Shown: one piece after another, positions 3,823-6,786 of the stretch
How the letters are laid out: every line of letters begins with the position of its first letter
Numbering within the stretch: the stretch's first letter is position 1
Assembly (NCBI GenBank): GCA_002714815.1
Contig: PAYI01000044.1
Coordinates: forward strand, 7,368 to 14,153
Direction of reading: 5' to 3'
Source of the DNA: Flavobacteriaceae bacterium
Lineage (GTDB): Bacteria; Bacteroidota; Bacteroidia; Flavobacteriales; Flavobacteriaceae
Length of the DNA: 6,786 bases
The notes under the pieces: model-generated
Seen by the model: the letters and a program-made list of their open reading frames with translations, nothing else
Databases searched by the model: none
Told to the model about the DNA's origin: nothing
Position numbers and translations under genes: made by a program

Positions 3823-6786
3823 TTAAGGTTGTTCAAAAGCCAAAAGTTTATTTTGATTTTGAGCCACTAAAATCAAGGTTTTTCCATTTTCAAGTTTAAT
3901 ACTATTGATTTCTCTTGCATCTCCATATACATTAAAGCCTGAATCTTGAGCACTCATTACATCATATTTCCCTTTTTTATCCCTTAAGATTATACTTCCT
4001 TGAAAAGCATCTTTGTTTCCCTCGAAAGGTGTTCCGCCAAAATCATTGCCAATTACATAAATCTTTTGTTCATTTCCAGAGCCTAAAACTAGGAAATCGT
4101 TTATTGGACCTAGTTGTAAAGAACTAGGTAAAGAATTTAATTTAAAGTTTCCATCTCCTAGATTTTCAATCCACTTAGAATCATCATGTTTTGCAATTAA
4201 TAGACTGTCATTATCCAAATAACCTTTCTTTTTATAGTAATCCATATTAGCCTTTGAAAAAGCATGATATGAATTAAATTCTTTACGGAAAATTGGACTT
4301 TGTTGTGTCAAGTTATCCCAAAATTGAACTGGATACATATCCCAAGCTCCTTTACTATTTTGTTGAGTGTTGAAAATAAGTGGATCTACACTACCATTCT
4401 TATCTATATCTCGAGTAGATATGATTAATGGAGTTTCTGGTGTAATTGAGAGCATATTATTTTTCCCCAAATTTCCTAAAAGTAAATCTAGATCACCATC
4501 ATCATCTAAATCTGTCACTTCAATTGTCCTCCAAAGTCCAAAAGCATTATTAAGAGTGTCTGAAAGAATCCTTTCAAATCTATTTTTTTTATTTAAAAAA
4601 ATAACAATGGGGCTATATTCACCAACAATAATTAAATCTTTTCTCCCATCATCATTTATATCTGCCCACTGAGCGTCAGTAATAACACCAAATGAATCTA
4701 AAGGGGGCAAGAAATCTTGTGACACATCTTCAAAAAAGCCATTGTTATTAATTAAGAAATAACTGGAGTCAGCCAATGGATATGCTCCAGGCTTGTTATT
4801 CCCTCCTACAAATAAATCTAAATCACCATCTAAATCAAAATCTACAGGTCTTACTACGCAGCCATTTGCACCTAAATTTGGAATCCTATTCTTCCCATAT
4901 TTAAAATTTCCAAAACCGTCATTAAGCATCAAACGGTCTTGGTAAAACTGTGAACCAGCATCAAACTGATTTCCACCAGAAACCAAATAAAGATCCAAGT
5001 CTCCATCATTATCAGCGTCGAAAAGAGTCATGCTTTCAACTTCAAATTCTTTGTCCTTATCCTTTGTAAAAAGGGCTTTTGAGAAAAAAAAACTAGATTG
5101 ATTTTGGATAAAAATTATGGGTGAAAAAGATGATGAACTGCCTACCATAAAATCTTCACGACCATCTCCATTAATGTCTCCCACAGCAAGACAAGGGCCA
5201 TTTTGAGACAATTTGTGTGGTAAAAGACGTTGTTTAAAAAAGTCTTGAACATTCTTTTCATTGTGTATATAGTCTATTTTGTAAAGTGCTGATACTTCTT
5301 GATAGGGTAATTTGTCCTCTTTTTCGACTAGAGGGAAATTTATTAAATTCTCTCTCATTGCACTTTCTTGACTCAATTTAAGTCTCTTGTTTATAGAGGG
5401 GTTTTCAATCTTTGAAATAGTCCCGTCGGGCCAAAGAACCTCTAAAGCTTTAGCTTTTTTGTCGTTGCCTAATCCAAAATAAATTATAGGGTCTACCGAG
5501 GACATATATCCTCTGGAAAGTTGTTGTTCCTGATACTGAACAGAGCCATCGTCAAAACGCAGAACTACTTTTGCCCCAATTGCATTTGGATTAAGACTAG
5601 TCCCTTTGAGGTGGATCTGCAAATAGTTATGAGAATCTTTGATATTGGATAAAGTGTTTTCAAAAACAAATGCCTTATCATTTATATTGTTTACAACGTA
5701 GTCTATGTCTCCATCAAGATCAAGATCACTATAAATTGCACCATTTGAGAATGAAGCTACCCCTAGTCCCCACTTATCACTAACATCTTCAAATGTTAAA
5801 TCTCCATTATTTTTATATGCATAGTTTGGTATCTTAACTATCGGTATTGAATCTAAAAGTGTTTTAATTGGAGTATATGCCCCATAATCTAATCGATAGT
5901 TTGCAAAGTCCATATCAGTTATGTCCCTTGGAAAACCATTAGTAATAATTAAATCTCTAAATCCATCATGGTCAAAATCAGCAAAAAGAGGAGACCAGCT
6001 CCAATCAGTTTGATAAATTCCTGAAAATTGACCAATTTCTGAAAAAGGAAGATTTGGGCCATTATTTTTAAACAACATATTTCTCATGTGTTGGTCTTGG
6101 TACCCCCATTTTTTATTAAGTACATTTTGAAAGAAAAAACTTTTTGAAATTGTTGTTTTACGTCGCTCATGGGTTTCCCCTAGCATATCTAAAGAAATAA
6201 GGTCTGTATAGCCATCATTATTAAAATCTGAAGCATCAGATCCCATAGAAAATTTACTTTGATGTAGAAGAAAGTCTTGAATCTCATTTTTAAAAGTTCC
6301 GTCTTTTTGGTTGATATATAAAAGGTCGTTTGTTAAATAATCATTTGTTATATATAAATCTACCCATTGATCTTTATTAATATCAACAGGTGTTATACTC
6401 AATCCGAAGCCTTCGAATATGATTCCTGATTCTATTGTAACATCAGAAAAGGTTCCGTTACCATTGTTTCTATATAATTTATCATTGCTGGGTGCGGATC
6501 CATCAATAATTTTTTTTCTGTAATTGGTAGGAATAGTTTCGTTTTGTTCATTATTCAAAACGTATAAATCTAAATCTCCGTCTTTATCATAATCTATAAA
6601 AGCTGCACCCATACCATTCCCATTGTCATCAATTCCGTATAGTAAAGCTTGCTCACTAAAAGTAGGGATTCCCTGCTTGCTTAACCCATTATTAATATAT
6701 AATTTATTCTTTCTGTTATTTTTATACATGGCTCCTGTAACGTAAAGATCCATCAAGCCATCTGAATTAATATCCACAACTGCTAC
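3823..6786 (-). CDS. FG-GAP/VCBS-repeat protein with central ASPIC/UnbV domain, N-terminus outside window
   Basis: The frame is open for 987 codons from the window edge to TAA at 3825-3823. The GTG at 6777 is not a start: in-frame codons GTA GCA GTT precede it and complete the usual hydrophobic strand before DINSDG. Counting from the codon at 6786, calcium-loop motifs of the DxDxDGxxD type start at residues 5, 65, 135, 187, 270 and 354, then at 537, 590, 649, 709, 759 and 793, so two beta-propeller-like halves flank an ASPIC/UnbV domain (about 387-471; key signs NAIGAKV, LSRGYMSS, FGLG, VLWPDG). The loop at 135 reads DINKDQWVD, with Gln for the usual Gly. The C-terminal part has the family's helical RKEFNSYHAFSKA stretch (about 834-846) and a final degenerate blade ending LLAFEQP. 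No type IX sorting domain is seen at the C-terminus. Relatives in Bacteroidota are secreted or surface proteins of about 1,100 residues, often beside SusC/SusD pairs; their function is largely unknown, with binding of glycans or other ligands usually assumed. Secretion cannot be judged without the missing N-terminus. Confidence 0.9.
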   Translation of the reverse strand, partial: VAVVDINSDGLMDLYVTGAMYKNNRKNKLYINNGLSKQGIPTFSEQALLYGIDDNGNGMGAAFIDYDKDGDLDLYVLNNEQNETIPTNYRKKIIDGSAPSNDKLYRNNGNGTFSDVTIESGIIFEGFGLSITPVDINKDQWVDLYITNDYLTNDLLYINQKDGTFKNEIQDFLLHQSKFSMGSDASDFNNDGYTDLISLDMLGETHERRKTTISKSFFFQNVLNKKWGYQDQHMRNMLFKNNGPNLPFSEIGQFSGIYQTDWSWSPLFADFDHDGFRDLIITNGFPRDITDMDFANYRLDYGAYTPIKTLLDSIPIVKIPNYAYKNNGDLTFEDVSDKWGLGVASFSNGAIYSDLDLDGDIDYVVNNINDKAFVFENTLSNIKDSHNYLQIHLKGTSLNPNAIGAKVVLRFDDGSVQYQEQQLSRGYMSSVDPIIYFGLGNDKKAKALEVLWPDGTISKIENPSINKRLKLSQESAMRENLINFPLVEKEDKLPYQEVSALYKIDYIHNEKNVQDFFKQRLLPHKLSQNGPCLAVGDINGDGREDFMVGSSSSFSPIIFIQNQSSFFFSKALFTKDKDKEFEVESMTLFDADNDGDLDLYLVSGGNQFDAGSQFYQDRLMLNDGFGNFKYGKNRIPNLGANGCVVRPVDFDLDGDLDLFVGGNNKPGAYPLADSSYFLINNNGFFEDVSQDFLPPLDSFGVITDAQWADINDDGRKDLIIVGEYSPIVIFLNKKNRFERILSDTLNNAFGLWRTIEVTDLDDDGDLDLLLGNLGKNNMLSITPETPLIISTRDIDKNGSVDPLIFNTQQNSKGAWDMYPVQFWDNLTQQSPIFRKEFNSYHAFSKANMDYYKKKGYLDNDSLLIAKHDDSKWIENLGDGNFKLNSLPSSLQLGPINDFLVLGSGNEQKIYVIGNDFGGTPFEGNKDAFQGSIILRDKKGKYDVMSAQDSGFNVYGDAREINSIKLENGKTLILVAQNQNKLLAFEQP

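Noticed and set aside
4367..4672. 101-codon open frame on the plus strand
   Set aside because: Antisense to the FG-GAP gene. Its serine-rich runs are the reverse reading of the repeated GAT/GAC Asp codons of the calcium loops, so it is a shadow.
4480..6780. Recurrent short DNA similarity (variants of ATCATCATCTAAATC) suggesting a repeat array
   Set aside because: These are the codons of the DxDxDGxxD loops at irregular spacing inside one gene, so they reflect protein repeats and not a CRISPR or DNA repeat array.

Overview
This 6.8 kb window is AT-rich, and every supportable gene lies on the minus strand. Reading direction is therefore from high to low coordinates. The protein families point to Bacteroidota, most likely a marine-type Flavobacteriia. 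The evidence is a large ASPIC/UnbV FG-GAP (VCBS-repeat) protein of the type common in that phylum, a vanadium haloperoxidase-like lipoprotein of the flavobacterial type, a start typical of Bacteroidota MaeB (MANEQQRRAALVYHAKP), AT-rich codon use and no clear Shine-Dalgarno sites. The phylum call is an inference from family resemblance; no 16S or marker gene is present.

Layout in transcription order: (1) 6786..3823, a very long FG-GAP/VCBS-repeat protein with a central ASPIC/UnbV domain. Its N-terminus is cut by the window edge, and the apparent GTG start at 6777 is an internal valine. (2) 3822..3666, a 157-bp AT-rich gap with an inverted repeat just after the stop and a near-perfect AT palindrome closer to the next gene. 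(3) 3665..2307, a vanadium-dependent haloperoxidase/PAP2-superfamily lipoprotein with the vanadate/phosphate pocket residues in place. (4) 2307..949, a 12-TM MFS transporter of the GPH/SLC45 sugar-symporter type, joined to the previous gene by a 1-nt TAATG stop/start overlap. (5) A 45-bp gap. (6) 903..1, the N-terminal 301 codons of a MaeB-type malic enzyme that continues out of the window.

How the genes may work together: the lipoprotein and the transporter are almost certainly co-transcribed and probably translationally coupled. The FG-GAP protein may belong to the same unit or to a unit just upstream. One reading is a small envelope cassette: a probably surface-exposed or periplasmic propeller protein, a lipid-anchored haloperoxidase or acid phosphatase, and an inner-membrane sugar permease. 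The malic enzyme is central carbon metabolism and may simply be a downstream neighbour. All families are recognisable. The least explained points are what the peroxidase-like enzyme acts on and why it is coupled to a sugar-type permease. No RNA gene, CRISPR array, insertion sequence, integrase or attachment site was seen.
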